From: Planctomycetota bacterium
Lineage (GTDB): Bacteria > Planctomycetota > Phycisphaerae > UBA1845 > UTPLA1
Direction: 5' to 3'
NCBI GenBank assembly: GCA_003576905.1
Contig: QEVG01000010.1
Span: 1-64,000 of the forward strand
DNA length: 64,000 nt
In this document: piece by piece, positions 35,431 to 45,259 of the stretch
How the letters are laid out: the number at the start of each line of letters is the position of its first letter
Numbering within the stretch: position 1 is the stretch's first letter
Made by a program: the position numbers and the translations under genes
The notes under the pieces: generated by a model
The model's input: the letters and a program-made list of their open reading frames with translations, nothing else
What the model was told of the DNA's origin: nothing
Database searches by the model: none

Positions 35431-35697
35431 TTACCTTGGAGGTCGAGCTCGGAATAGGCGATCCGCGGTCCCTCCGGCTCCGACTTTGACGGTTACCTCT
35501 CTCTGGCACTTCGGGCACCGCCCCGAATAGCATTTCACATCAAGCTTTCGGTAGATGCGCGCATAGACGCCGCAGCACTCGAACAGCACACCAATCCAGA
35601 ACCGTTGCGTGGCCGGCGGCGGACCCGGCTCTTCCGACAGCCTGTCGCCGCCATCGGCTGAGGACACGATATCGATCGAGGGAAGCTGATCCGCCAT
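35431..35697 (-). CDS. Small conserved CPxC zinc-ribbon-like protein
   Basis: This 88-residue protein has a polar N terminus, then FWIGVLFECCGVYARIYRK, then CYSGRCPKCQREVTVKVGAGGT, ending in ARPPR. Two Cys in the first part and CxxxxCPxC in the second could bind zinc or iron. I recall similar short proteins in planctomycetes, but they have no known function. A second ATG three codons upstream is possible. A terminator follows on the same strand. Confidence 0.62.
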   Translation of the reverse strand: MADQLPSIDIVSSADGGDRLSEEPGPPPATQRFWIGVLFECCGVYARIYRKLDVKCYSGRCPKCQREVTVKVGAGGTADRLFRARPPR

Positions 35698-35819
35698 GGT
35701 TGGCATATCGGAATTACACTCGCAGCACGTAAAGTTCGCGGCTACCAGCCTGAATGCGGGCCACCCGTGGACTTGGCCTTTGTGCCCGGTAACATGGCGA
35801 CGAGGAGCGAGATCAATAA

Positions 35820-36503
35820 ATGAGTGACCTTCGACGGTTTCAATTCGCCGGATCGATCCTTGCGGGGGACCTGCTCGACCTCGGGGGGGCGATCCGCATT
35901 TGCGAGGACGCCGGGGCGGACCTTCTGCAACTCGACATCTGCGACGGTCACTTTGTGCCCACGATCAGCTTCGGGGAGGAAGTGGTCCGCCGAACCTGCC
36001 AGGTCGCGCAGATTCCTGTGGAAGTGCATCTAATGGTCAGCCGGCCCGATGACTGGATCCCGCGCATGGCCGGTATGGGCCAGTTTCGGATGATTTTCCA
36101 CATCGAGGCCAGCCAGCGGGCCATGGGCGTTGTTCAGGCGATCGTACGTCAGAGCATGGAGGCCGGCATCGCACTGAACCCCGAGACGCCTCCTGTGGCG
36201 ATTGAACCCCTGCTGCCCTATGTGCGTAACGTATGCGTCATGGGCATTGCACCCGGCTTCGCGGGGCAGAAGCTTCTCGATACGACGTACGGGCGGGTCA
36301 CGGAGATTCGCGGCATGATCGAGCGATGCCGCTCGTCGGCCACGATCACGGTCGACGGCGGAGTAAAAGCGGACACTGCCCGTCAGCTCATCGAGGCCGG
36401 GGCGGATATCCTGGTTGTTTCGTCCGGGATTTTTCAGAACCCGCAGCCGCGCGAAAGCCTGCGCCAGATCCGGGCGGCAATTCAGCGGACGGCCATGGCG
36501 TGA
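35820..36503 (+). CDS. rpe: Ribulose-phosphate 3-epimerase
   Basis: This 227-residue TIM-barrel enzyme interconverts ribulose-5-phosphate and xylulose-5-phosphate in the pentose phosphate pathway. LQLDICDGHFVPTISFG holds the first catalytic Asp, VEVHLMV the metal-binding His, VMGIAPGFAGQKL the phosphate loop and ITVDGGVKADTA the second Asp. The sequence departs a little from classic Rpe (DICDGHF for DVMDGHF, GIAPGFAGQ for SVNPGFGGQ), so a related sugar-phosphate epimerase is possible. The CBM9-like gene follows 24 bases later. Confidence 0.9.
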   Translation: MSDLRRFQFAGSILAGDLLDLGGAIRICEDAGADLLQLDICDGHFVPTISFGEEVVRRTCQVAQIPVEVHLMVSRPDDWIPRMAGMGQFRMIFHIEASQRAMGVVQAIVRQSMEAGIALNPETPPVAIEPLLPYVRNVCVMGIAPGFAGQKLLDTTYGRVTEIRGMIERCRSSATITVDGGVKADTARQLIEAGADILVVSSGIFQNPQPRESLRQIRAAIQRTAMA

Positions 36504-36526
36504 TCCATCTACCCTGCCCGCGAACG

Positions 36527-37363
36527 ATGATGTTACCCCGCGACACACAGCACCCCTGGCCACGATTGATCTCGGCCGCCCTATGCTGCCTGCTGCCAGG
36601 CGGCTGCGCTGATCCGCATTCCGCACCAACGCGAGACGAGCAAGGGCCGATCCCGCGAAAATACGAGTGTCACATGGCGGCGGAGCCGCCGACCATCGAC
36701 GGCCGGCTGGACGATCGCGCCTGGCAGTGGGCTCCGTGGACGGAGCAATTCGTTGACATCGAGGGCATGTCGCGGCCCGCGCCGCTCTTTCGCACACGGG
36801 CAAAAATTCTCTGGGACGACGCTCGCCTTTATATCGGCGCGGAATTGGAAGAGCCGCATGTCTGGGCGACCCTTCGCAAGCAAGATGAGATCGTCTTCCA
36901 TGATAACGATTTCGAAGTGTTCATCGACCCGGACGCAGATACCAAGCGCTACGCTGAAATCGAAATAAACGCCCTCGGCACGATCTTCGATCTCTTCCTG
37001 GAGCGTACTTATCGCGACGGCGGTCCCGCGGATCACGGGTGGAATGTCGCCGGACTGCGTTCCGCGGTTTTCGTTGAAGGGACCCTCAATGACCCGCGCG
37101 ACGAAGACCGGGGCTGGTCGGTCGAGCTTGCGATTCCCTGGGCCTCGTTCGCGGATCTGATCCGGCAGGAGCTGCCCCCGCGTCCCGGTGAGACCTGGCG
37201 AATGAACTTCTCGCGCGTCGAGTGGCGCATTCAGATCATCGACGGAACCTATCGCAAGGTGGCGGGACTGCGCGAGGACAACTGGGTATGGTCGCCGCAG
37301 GGCGTGATCGACATGCACCGGCCCGAACGCTGGGGGCACGTCACGTTTCTGGCCGGCCCGTGA
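36527..37363 (+). CDS. CBM9-like lipoprotein
   Basis: This 278-residue protein starts with a lipoprotein signal (LISAALCCLLPGGC). The mature part has the family 9 carbohydrate-binding-like pattern: PTIDGRLDDRAWQWAPWT, then RAKILWDDARLYIGAELEEPHVWATL, FHDNDFEVFIDPD and WSVELAIPWASF. Such domains bind sugars or occur in sugar-related surface proteins. The open frame extends upstream into rpe, but the tandem ATG at 36527 gives a proper signal peptide. No clear ribosome site is present, so it may rely on coupling with rpe. Confidence 0.78.
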   Translation: MMLPRDTQHPWPRLISAALCCLLPGGCADPHSAPTRDEQGPIPRKYECHMAAEPPTIDGRLDDRAWQWAPWTEQFVDIEGMSRPAPLFRTRAKILWDDARLYIGAELEEPHVWATLRKQDEIVFHDNDFEVFIDPDADTKRYAEIEINALGTIFDLFLERTYRDGGPADHGWNVAGLRSAVFVEGTLNDPRDEDRGWSVELAIPWASFADLIRQELPPRPGETWRMNFSRVEWRIQIIDGTYRKVAGLREDNWVWSPQGVIDMHRPERWGHVTFLAGP

Positions 37364-37550
37364 ATCGCGTACCGCGGGGCGGCGCGATCGATTTTCGCCG
37401 AAGTAAGAAGGCAGCCGGGGGGGGGCAACCCATCGAAACCCTGTTGCGCGCTGGCGGCCGGCCGGCAATCGGCTTATGATGCGGACGTTCGGGTTCCGAG
37501 CCTGCCGCGCGGTCATGGCCCGGATGTACCCTGCAATCATGGAGAACTGA

Positions 37551-39455
37551 GTGGAACTTCCCCGCCGCAAATCGGACGACGTATACATTCCGGACGGCGC
37601 GTTCACGGCAATGATTGACAACTTGCGGCAGCGCAAGGATGCGCATGATTTGTCCATCGCGATCGTCTACGCATTCGATTACCGCACGCGCATGCTCCCC
37701 TACTGGTACGCGGACCGGCGAATGGCGCCCTGTTCCGTTCGGACCCTGGGTGACTGCCTGTACGCCGCCGGCTTCAAGAACGTGCGGATCATCCTCCAGC
37801 AGTGGACGCCGAACTTCCGCCCCAGCAAGGCCGCCATAAACGGCCGCCCCATCGACATCTTCATGGTCTCGGCCATGCAGGTGCATGCCGAACCGGCATA
37901 CGACATGGTTCGCGAGGCGTGTCGCATAGGCCCGAAGCGCCCGCTCATTCTCGCGGGCGGTCCCAAGGCCATCTATGAGCCGGTGGATTACCTCGACCTG
38001 GGACCTGAGCCGGGCATGAGCGCCGATTGTGTCGTCACGGGTGAAGCCTTTGTGATGCTGGAACTGCTCAACGCCATCCTCGAACACAAGTCTTCAAGCC
38101 GCACATGCCTCGAAGCCTACCGGGCGGCGCGCGATTCGGGAGATCTTGAGCAGGTTCCGGGGCTGGTTTACCTGCCCTCCGACGCGCCGGCAAAAAGGCT
38201 GTACGCAATCAATACCGGCGTTCAGCGACTCCTCGGCAATCTGGACGAAATGCCGATGCCGGACGCGGGCTATCGCATGCTTGAGCCGCCGCATCGCCGC
38301 GAGACCCTCGCGGCTGAGCCGTATCCACCGCACAAGGTCGGCAAGCTGTCGATCGTGGCCTCGGTCATTTCAACGCACGGCTGCAAGTTCGCATGTTCAT
38401 ACTGCCCTATTCCCGCGGTCAATCAGCGAACCTGGCGGCATAAGAGCCCGCAGCGGCTTGCCGAAGAGATCAGGCATATCCACGAGAACTTCGGCATTCG
38501 CGAGTTCTTCAGCACCGATGACAACTTCTTCAACAACCGTCAGACGGTGATTGAGCTGATGACGGCGATGGCCGAGACGACAACACGGGGTAAGCCGCTG
38601 GGCGAGGAGATTCGGTTTTACACCGAGGCTACCGAGTTCGACGTGCACAAGAACCTGGACATTCTCCCGCTGTGCCGAAAGGGCGGCATGCGGGCAATCT
38701 GGTTCGGCATTGAAGACATCACCGCCGAGCTTGTGAACAAGGGGCAGACACCGGGAAAGACGACGATTGTGTACGACGCCATGCGCCGGCTCGGGATCGA
38801 GCCGATGTGCATGATGATCCACAACGACGACCAGCCGCTCAGGTCGCCGAACGGCACGCTGAACGGCCTTGTCAATCAGGCGCGCTACATGTTCGAGAAA
38901 GGGGCCGTCTCGTACCAGTGCACCTACCTCGGCCCGGCCGTCGGTACCGCCGACTTCGAGCCGGCGGCGAAATCGCGAATGCTGTACCGCCGCGTGGCCG
39001 GCTATACCGTCCCGCAGGCGTTTCAGGATGGAAACCATGTCGCTGCGTCCCGCCATCCCCGGCCCTGGGAGCGGCAGATGAACGTGATTCGTGGATACGC
39101 CACGTTTTACAACCCGATCAACGCAATCAAAATCGCCCTGAATTGGCGACACGACTCCCTGGCGGGTCGGCGGCTGCTCTTTCAGCTTGTCGGCCAGATT
39201 GGCATCCTCCTTACGGCGCCGAAGCTCTTCTGGTGGGCAAAAAAGCTCAAGAAAGGCCCCATCGAGGTATGGGACGGCCTCCAGCATGCCCGAATTCCGA
39301 TGATCGATGTCACGACCGGCGAGGAGGTCAACTGGGCGATTGAGTACATTCCAAACGCGGAGCCCGTCCCCTTATCGCGGCGGACGCCGAAATGGGAAAT
39401 TGAGCCGAAGCAGGTCGCAGACGACTTCCAAGGGCTACAAGCGGTCGCGGGATAG
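37551..39455 (+). CDS. B12-binding-type radical SAM protein
   Basis: This 634-residue protein has an N-terminal Rossmann-like domain of the B12-binding radical SAM class (IDIFMVSAMQVHAEPAYDMV, then LILAGGPKAIYEP and CVVTGEAFVMLELL). The radical SAM motif CKFACSYC follows at about 278-285. The C-terminal part includes a stretch with a membrane-facing helix, LLFQLVGQIGILLTAPKLFWW. This architecture fits enzymes that modify lipids, tetrapyrroles or natural products. The substrate is unknown. The start is GTG with GGAGA eight bases upstream. A glycosyltransferase gene follows 410 bases later. Confidence 0.82.
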   Translation: MELPRRKSDDVYIPDGAFTAMIDNLRQRKDAHDLSIAIVYAFDYRTRMLPYWYADRRMAPCSVRTLGDCLYAAGFKNVRIILQQWTPNFRPSKAAINGRPIDIFMVSAMQVHAEPAYDMVREACRIGPKRPLILAGGPKAIYEPVDYLDLGPEPGMSADCVVTGEAFVMLELLNAILEHKSSSRTCLEAYRAARDSGDLEQVPGLVYLPSDAPAKRLYAINTGVQRLLGNLDEMPMPDAGYRMLEPPHRRETLAAEPYPPHKVGKLSIVASVISTHGCKFACSYCPIPAVNQRTWRHKSPQRLAEEIRHIHENFGIREFFSTDDNFFNNRQTVIELMTAMAETTTRGKPLGEEIRFYTEATEFDVHKNLDILPLCRKGGMRAIWFGIEDITAELVNKGQTPGKTTIVYDAMRRLGIEPMCMMIHNDDQPLRSPNGTLNGLVNQARYMFEKGAVSYQCTYLGPAVGTADFEPAAKSRMLYRRVAGYTVPQAFQDGNHVAASRHPRPWERQMNVIRGYATFYNPINAIKIALNWRHDSLAGRRLLFQLVGQIGILLTAPKLFWWAKKLKKGPIEVWDGLQHARIPMIDVTTGEEVNWAIEYIPNAEPVPLSRRTPKWEIEPKQVADDFQGLQAVAG

Positions 39456-39865
39456 AAGCCTGGAAAGTACAACAAGCCGATCGTCGCGCGCCAACCCTAT
39501 TTACGATATCCCGTATCTCATTATCCGGGAGCCGTTTATCGCTGTTGGGACGACGGCATGGAATCGGGCGCCCATTATCGGGCGCGATCTCGCTTCCGGG
39601 ACGATTTGCAGGCTCGCCAGTGCCCATTAAACCTTTTTAATCCGCATTTCACCCCTCTTTCAGCCTGCCCGGCCATAGTATTTCAAAGTCATGAGGCGAA
39701 AGACCGGTGCGTCCGGGTACTGCCTTGTGTGGAGTTCACGCCTTGTAAGCATGAAGCATGCCTCGATTCGCGAAGGCGGCGTCCCTGTGCGGCACGCCTA
39801 ACTCACACCGCGAATGATTGTCCTAACCCTGATTGAAAGAGGCAGCTTCATCAAGGAGCACTGAT
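39456..39865. other. Intergenic region before the glycosyltransferase gene
   Basis: A hairpin GCGCCC-ATTATC-GGGCGC is seen near 39570-39590. GAGGC near 39692 can pair with GCCTC near 39760. I compared it with the c-di-GMP (GEMM) riboswitch and found no match. No gene is supported. The AT-rich centre at 39630-39690 may hold the promoter. Confidence 0.35.
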
Positions 39866-41395
39866 TTGTCCGCTTTATCGTTCTCCAGCTTTTGGCAGAA
39901 TGTGACATCCAGCCTTACCAGCGCGAGCCGAAAGCAAGAGTTCGAAACCCGAGGCTGGTCTGACGTGGCGCTCAAGGGCGGCGTCGTCGCCGTGAGCTGT
40001 CTCGTGATGACGCTTGCATGGCAATTCGATTCGCAGCACAAGGCGATCCGGATGATGTGGGACTCCCCCATTCTCCGCCCGCTGATGATCGCCGGTGGGT
40101 CCTACGCGGCATTCTCGACGTTCTGGTCCTTCTGGCGATTTCTCCTGGCTGTCCTCTATCGGCCCGTTCCAACGGTCGCCGATCACCGACTCCCGAAGAT
40201 CACGATCGTGGTGCCGGCGTTCAATGAAGGTTCACTTGTCGGCGATACAATCCGCCATCTGGCCAAGGCGGATTACCCGCTCGACCGGTACGAAATCATC
40301 GTCTGCGACGACGGCAGCACCGATGACACCTGGCACCATATTCAGGCGGCATCCGCCGAAGTCGCGTCGAAAGTAAAAATCCTCCCACTGCACTTCGATG
40401 AGAACCGCGGCAAGCGATGGGTCCTGTGGGAGGGCTTCCGCCGCGCCTCCGGCGATATCTTCATCACCGTGGACAGCGATTCGCTGATTGAACCCGACGC
40501 CCTGAAGGCCGTCGTCAGTCCCCTGGTGGAAGACGAGGGCGTCGGCGCGGTCGCCGGCAATGTGCGCGTGCTCAACAAGTACGATGGGATCATCCCGCGG
40601 ATGCTCTCGGTACGCTATGTGATGACATTCGACTTCAAGCGCGCGGCTCAGAGCGTCATGGGGGGCGGCTCGGTATTGTGCTGTGCGGGCGCGCTGGCCG
40701 CCTACCGCCGCCGCGCAGTCATGCCGGTCCTCAACGACTGGCTGCACCAGACGTATCTCGGCGGACATGCCCGGGCGGGCGAGGACCACGCGATGACCAA
40801 CTTCATCCTGAAGCAGGGTTACCGTGTGAAGTTCCAGCGAACGGCCCGCGTCTATACGAAGAGTCCGAAGACCTACACAGGCTTGTGCAAGATGTTTCTC
40901 CGCTGGGGTCGCAGCAACGTCCGCGAGACGATTCATACCGCCAGCTACGTCTTCACGCCGTTTCGGCCCGGTCTCCAGCTCGGCATGCGGTATAACTTCG
41001 TGAACTGTGCCGTCGGAATCGTGCTTCCGTATATCTTCCTGGGCATCGCCCTCTCGCTCTCGCTGGCCCATCCGACGATCTTCGGACTCAAGGTGCTGGC
41101 GGCGTGCGTGACGGGCGGGTTATTCTCGCTGTTGTTCTTCGCGGTCCGTGAGCGCAGTTCGGAGTGCATCTTCGGCGTCGTGTACAGCTTCTATGTAACG
41201 CTCGCCCTGTGCTGGGTGTGGCCGTACGCGCTGCTCACCTCGCACAAAAGCGTGTGGATGACACGCGTCGCGAACAAGCCCGGCGACGCGCAGCCGGCCA
41301 TCGCGATGCTGCCGCCGAAGCCGTCCTTCGTTGCAGAGGCCAAATCGCAGCTTGGGCTGAATCTCAAAACCGCGGCGGTCGCGGCCGCTTCCTGA
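39866..41395 (+). CDS. Membrane-bound family 2 glycosyltransferase
   Basis: This 509-residue protein resembles hyaluronan, chitin and poly-N-acetylglucosamine synthases. Two N-terminal membrane segments precede the GT-A domain, which shows TIVVPAFNEG, VCDDGSTDDTW, TVDSDSLIEPDAL, the acceptor motif GEDHAM, and FLRWGRSN in place of QxxRW. Three or four C-terminal membrane segments probably form the export channel. The start is TTG at 39866, chosen because AAGGAG lies seven bases upstream. It should make and extrude a surface polysaccharide. The exact sugar is not predictable. Confidence 0.87.
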   Translation: MSALSFSSFWQNVTSSLTSASRKQEFETRGWSDVALKGGVVAVSCLVMTLAWQFDSQHKAIRMMWDSPILRPLMIAGGSYAAFSTFWSFWRFLLAVLYRPVPTVADHRLPKITIVVPAFNEGSLVGDTIRHLAKADYPLDRYEIIVCDDGSTDDTWHHIQAASAEVASKVKILPLHFDENRGKRWVLWEGFRRASGDIFITVDSDSLIEPDALKAVVSPLVEDEGVGAVAGNVRVLNKYDGIIPRMLSVRYVMTFDFKRAAQSVMGGGSVLCCAGALAAYRRRAVMPVLNDWLHQTYLGGHARAGEDHAMTNFILKQGYRVKFQRTARVYTKSPKTYTGLCKMFLRWGRSNVRETIHTASYVFTPFRPGLQLGMRYNFVNCAVGIVLPYIFLGIALSLSLAHPTIFGLKVLAACVTGGLFSLLFFAVRERSSECIFGVVYSFYVTLALCWVWPYALLTSHKSVWMTRVANKPGDAQPAIAMLPPKPSFVAEAKSQLGLNLKTAAVAAAS

Positions 41396-41497
41396 CGGCA
41401 TCGTCTCTGATCCTGGCGAATCAACCCGGTACGACCATGCGGTTGCGCGGGCGTGCCGGGCTTGAGGCGCCTGCGCGGCGTCAGGTCCGATTTGAAA

Positions 41498-42961
41498 TCA
41501 CGTCGTCGCGACAAGCGGCAATTCCACAACGAACTCGCAGCCCCCGCTATCCCGATTCGCAACGTGGATCGAACCCTTGTGGAGCCGGGTCACTCCCTTG
41601 GCGATGGCCAGGCCCAGGCCGGTCCCCGATCCGCCCCCCGACTCCACACGGGGCACGCGGTAGAACCGCTCAAAAACGCGATCGAGATGCTCGGGAGGAA
41701 TGCCGGGCCCGCGGTCGCGGACGGTGATACGCGCCGATCGCGCGACGAGACGGACCTCCACGTCGACCGCCTCTCCTTCCGGAGAGTAGCGGACACCGTT
41801 CTGCACGAGATTCCCGACCATGGAGTCAAGCAGCTCCGGATCGCCCAGGACGAGCGGTTCGGGCTCTTCCCCGGTCGGCATTGCGAGCGACGCCACAAGC
41901 CGTACGCTTTTCTGCTGAGCCAGCGGCTGCCATCGCTGAACGACATCGGCGACGATTTCATTAATGGAGACTTCCTCGGCTCCGATCAGCGGCATGCCCG
42001 CGTCGGCGCGAGCAAGCGTCAGGAGGCTGTCGACCATTTGATTGAGGCGCCTCATCTCGTCGAGAAGGCCGACGAGAAAACGGTTGTACTCGGTGGGAGT
42101 GCGCTCCTTCTGGGCGATGACTTGCGCCCCCCCGATCACCACCGCGACGGGCGTCTTCAGCTCGTGGGCCGCGTCGGCCACGAATCGTTCCTGCGCGCGG
42201 AACGCATCTTCCAGACGGTCCAGCATCTGGTTTACGGTAACGACCATCTCTCCGACCTCGTCCATTGCATCGGGCGGGGGCATGCGCCGATCAAGTTGAG
42301 CGGCGGTCAGGGCCTGCGCCTCCCGGGCGATGCGCCGAATCGGCGAGAGCGATCTTCGGGCGAGCAACCACGACGCAACGCCGGCCAGCAGAAGCCCGAC
42401 CGGTACAACCATGAGGAAGATCTGGCGAAGGCTCGACCGAGAAGTGTTGAACGTGCCCATGTTGAGCCCGACCTGGAGCACGAACGGAAGGACCCCGGGT
42501 ACTTCGCAATAGCGTGTCAGTACGCGCATCTGCCCGTCGGCGCCAAGAAGCCGGGCAATGTCACTGCCCGAAATGGTTTCGATGACCTGCTTTTTCTTCG
42601 TCTTCACAGAGTTCAGGTCGCTTGGCAGGGGCAGGCGGACGTTGCGGAGATTGGGCGAGCGGATGATCGACTCACCGGTTGCCGAGCGCAGTTGGAAATA
42701 GTATCGCGACTGGCGCAGCGCCCTGAGTTGTGGCTGGACGCCTTCTGTCAGAGGCTGATCCCGGCCTTCATTGGCGGCGCGTTCGATGGAGTCGAGCGCG
42801 CTGTCGGCGCGATCCTGAAGGCGTTCGTCCACCGACGCGAGCACGTTGGCCTCCCAGACCGTCAGCACGACGACGCTCAAGATGGACAGAATCACTCCGA
42901 AAATCAGGACATGAAGAAACGTCAGCTTGAATCGCAGGGTTCGAACGTGCTGCCACAACAT
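41498..42961 (-). CDS. Sensor histidine kinase, CusS/heavy-metal type
   Basis: This 487-residue kinase has two membrane segments (about 12-34 and 180-200) around a 145-residue extracytoplasmic sensor, then a HAMP domain. The phospho-acceptor His266 lies in VADAAHELKTPV, with the N box NLVQNGVRYSPEG and G boxes DRGPGIPPEHL and GGGSGTGLGLAIA. The ATG at 42961 is chosen because it lies 26 bases after the response-regulator stop. The upstream frame overlaps that gene. The architecture is that of CusS-like sensors, but no metal-efflux gene is adjacent, so the ligand is open. Confidence 0.9.
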   Translation of the reverse strand: MLWQHVRTLRFKLTFLHVLIFGVILSILSVVVLTVWEANVLASVDERLQDRADSALDSIERAANEGRDQPLTEGVQPQLRALRQSRYYFQLRSATGESIIRSPNLRNVRLPLPSDLNSVKTKKKQVIETISGSDIARLLGADGQMRVLTRYCEVPGVLPFVLQVGLNMGTFNTSRSSLRQIFLMVVPVGLLLAGVASWLLARRSLSPIRRIAREAQALTAAQLDRRMPPPDAMDEVGEMVVTVNQMLDRLEDAFRAQERFVADAAHELKTPVAVVIGGAQVIAQKERTPTEYNRFLVGLLDEMRRLNQMVDSLLTLARADAGMPLIGAEEVSINEIVADVVQRWQPLAQQKSVRLVASLAMPTGEEPEPLVLGDPELLDSMVGNLVQNGVRYSPEGEAVDVEVRLVARSARITVRDRGPGIPPEHLDRVFERFYRVPRVESGGGSGTGLGLAIAKGVTRLHKGSIHVANRDSGGCEFVVELPLVATT

Positions 42962-42987
42962 GCCGCGGCTCCCCGACGCGAATCCGA

Positions 42988-43671
42988 TCAGTCGTCCACG
43001 GACTCGGCGCTGAGCAGGTATCCCGCGCCGATGACCGTATGAATGAGCGGCCTGCTGAAGCCCTTGTCGATCTTGCGACGAACCATGCTGACATAAACGT
43101 CGATCACGTTGCTGTCGCTGTCGAAGTTCATGTCCCACACGTGCTCACCGATCGAGGTTCGAGTCAACACGCGATTCGGGTGGCGCATGAAGTACTCCAG
43201 CAGTGAAAACTCCTTGGCCGTGAGGCGGATGCGCTGACCCGCCCGCGTGACCCGCCGCTGAGTCAGGTCCATCTCGAGGTCTTCGAACCGGAGAACCGTG
43301 GAGCCGGCCGCCTGGCCCCGCCGCAGCATCGCCCGAATCCGCGCGACGAGTTCGTCAAACTCAAAGGGCTTGGTCAGGTAGTCATCGGCGCCGGCATCGA
43401 GCCCCCCCACCTTGTCCGGAGTCGTCGAGAGCGCGGTCACCATGAGGATGGGCGTGCGCACGCCCCTTCGGCGAAGATTCTTGCAGACCTGGAGCCCGTC
43501 GTGATCGGGCAGCATGACATCCAGAATGACGAGGTCATAGGCGTTCGTCGCGGCCATGTACTCGCCGTCGTGTCCCGTGGCGGCGACGTCCACGACATAG
43601 CCCTGTTCGGTCAGTCCCTGCCGTATGAATTCCGCCATTTTGGGATTGTCTTCAATCACCAGCAGTCGCAT
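42988..43671 (-). CDS. OmpR/PhoB-family response regulator
   Basis: This 227-residue regulator has a receiver domain with acidic residues EDN and phospho-acceptor Asp51 (LVILDVMLPD), Thr in MVTALS and Lys in YLTKPFEF. A winged helix-turn-helix follows (LTAKEFSLLEYFMRHPNRVLTR, then VDVYVSMVRRKIDKGF-like residues and HTVIGAGYLL). It is the partner of the kinase directly downstream and lies first in the operon. The sequence resembles CusR/CopR/MprA types. Confidence 0.93.
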   Translation of the reverse strand: MRLLVIEDNPKMAEFIRQGLTEQGYVVDVAATGHDGEYMAATNAYDLVILDVMLPDHDGLQVCKNLRRRGVRTPILMVTALSTTPDKVGGLDAGADDYLTKPFEFDELVARIRAMLRRGQAAGSTVLRFEDLEMDLTQRRVTRAGQRIRLTAKEFSLLEYFMRHPNRVLTRTSIGEHVWDMNFDSDSNVIDVYVSMVRRKIDKGFSRPLIHTVIGAGYLLSAESVDD

Positions 43672-43771
43672 GGCCTGACCCTGAAAAACCGCACTCGAAT
43701 ACGCCGCGCACCCCGCGCCTCGGCTCTCCGCACTGATGTATCGACTGGAATCGCTTCATGTCCCCGGTCGG

Positions 43772-44212
43772 TCACAGGAGGATTCGCGTCTCTTCCGGAG
43801 GGATGACCACGGCGTTGCCCAGGGCCACATCCTCGCCCTTGTCATTCAGACACGCGACCATCAGCCGAACGCGCTTGGGATTGATTATTTCCATTACGGT
43901 CGCGGTCGCGGTAACGGTATCTCCCAGGTATACCGGCTTCAAGAACCGAAGCTGGAGTTCGACAAAGATTGTCCCCACCCCCGGGATCACACTTCCAAGG
44001 ACCGTCGAGATGATTCCCGCCATCAAAATGCCATGGGCCACGCGATGACCGAACCGGCTTCGCCGCGCATACTCCTCATCAATATGCAGCGGGTTGTAGT
44101 CCCCGGAAATGTCGGCGAATTGGAATACGTCCTGTTCCGTGATGGTCTTGGTGAACTTGCCCTGGTCACCCACCGCGAGGGTCTGCCGGGTCTCTGGAAT
44201 CAAGCGGGCCAT
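43772..44212 (-). CDS. MaoC-like (R)-hydratase
   Basis: This 146-residue hot-dog-fold protein has the MaoC hydratase motif DISGDYNPLHIDEEYA, with catalytic Asp and His, followed by GILMAGIIST and VELQLRFLKPVYLGDTV. Members hydrate enoyl-CoA to (R)-3-hydroxyacyl-CoA and feed polyhydroxyalkanoate or fatty-acid pathways. GGGAGG seven bases before the ATG supports the start. It stands alone, with no pha or fad gene beside it, so its pathway is not fixed. Confidence 0.9.
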   Translation of the reverse strand: MARLIPETRQTLAVGDQGKFTKTITEQDVFQFADISGDYNPLHIDEEYARRSRFGHRVAHGILMAGIISTVLGSVIPGVGTIFVELQLRFLKPVYLGDTVTATATVMEIINPKRVRLMVACLNDKGEDVALGNAVVIPPEETRILL

Positions 44213-44347
44213 GACCGTACCTCCCGATTGCCATGTGGAATCATAAGGGCTTGCCGCACAATCGCTATCTGTCCGATTGGGATCATTGAAGCCGGGGCCT
44301 AGAATCGGGAGCTGCGGGAAAACCCGCCGGTGGCAGGACGCGAATCC

Positions 44348-45133
44348 ATGCTGAACTGGCTCAAAAAATGGCTGAGTTCGACGAGACTGAATGAGCAGCC
44401 CGGATCTCAGACATCTTTCCGTGCCGAGTGGACGAAGATTCTAGTTCGCCGGGTGGCACCCTATGCGCGGCTCCCTGCGGAGCATCGGCGGACGCTTCAC
44501 AGGCTTATCGAGCGCTTCATCGAAGAAAAGACATTCTGGGGTGCCGAGGGCTTAGAAGTCACCGATGAAATGCGCCTGCTGGTCGCCGCGCAGGCATGCC
44601 TGCTCATTCTGCATCTCCCGGAGTTCTGGGTCTATCCAAAGACGAAAGAGATCATCTTGTATCCCCAGGATTTCGGAGAGGTCGTTGAAACGATCGGCCC
44701 CGACGGGCGGCGTTACGACGTGCGTGACGACAAGATCGGCGAAACCTGGAATCGCGGTCCGGTGCTGCTCTCCTGGAGCGTCGTGCGGAATTCTGGTTGG
44801 ATCGATGCGCGAGGGCACAATGTGGTCTACCACGAGTTTGCGCACGCTCTCGATTGGCTCGACGGCGTCGCGGACGGTACGCCGCCGCTTGGCGACAAAT
44901 CCAGATACGAGGTATGGCGCCGCGTCATGACATCCGAGTACAAGAGCCTCGTATTTGCCGATCGAAACGGTCGCCGCGCGTTTCTCGACACGTACGGCGC
45001 CTCGAACCCTGCCGAGTTCTTTGCGGTTGCGACCGAGCAATTTTTCGAAGCCGGGGCCAGATTCCGGCGCATCCACCCGGCGCTGTATGCGCAACTTCGA
45101 GGTTTCTACAAACACGATCCTGCCAACTGGTGA
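44348..45133 (+). CDS. mtfA: MtfA-like zinc peptidase
   Basis: This 261-residue protein matches the M90/MtfA family. The zinc site HEFAHALD (about 162-169) and the distal glutamate segment PAEFFAVATEQFFE are present, along with the N-terminal WTKILVRRVAPYARLP region and WVYPKTKEIILYP. E. coli MtfA (YeeI) binds the Mlc repressor and alters glucose uptake control, and has aminopeptidase activity. No Mlc or ptsG homologue is in view here. An earlier GTG at 44330 would add six residues. Confidence 0.88.
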   Translation: MLNWLKKWLSSTRLNEQPGSQTSFRAEWTKILVRRVAPYARLPAEHRRTLHRLIERFIEEKTFWGAEGLEVTDEMRLLVAAQACLLILHLPEFWVYPKTKEIILYPQDFGEVVETIGPDGRRYDVRDDKIGETWNRGPVLLSWSVVRNSGWIDARGHNVVYHEFAHALDWLDGVADGTPPLGDKSRYEVWRRVMTSEYKSLVFADRNGRRAFLDTYGASNPAEFFAVATEQFFEAGARFRRIHPALYAQLRGFYKHDPANW

Positions 45134-45226
45134 AGTCCCGAATCTCGCGTTTCCGGCCCGCCGTCGAATGGACACGGCGAGGTCGACTTGCAGCTGGTGA
45201 CAGCACATGCGTCGCGAGCACCGCGC

Positions 45227-45259
45227 AAAAAAATAGGACTGGTAGGTGATACCAGTCCT
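45227..45259 (-). terminator. Intrinsic terminator of the sRNA (and of the ntrC-type operon)
   Basis: A perfect ten-pair stem AGGACTGGTA/TACCAGTCCT (45259-45250 with 45244-45235 on the minus strand) with a five-base loop is followed after one A by seven U. Confidence 0.9.

Noticed and set aside
39690-39770. c-di-GMP (GEMM) riboswitch before the glycosyltransferase
   Set aside because: The conserved GEMM core and its tetraloop/receptor are not present. Only short pairings can be drawn.
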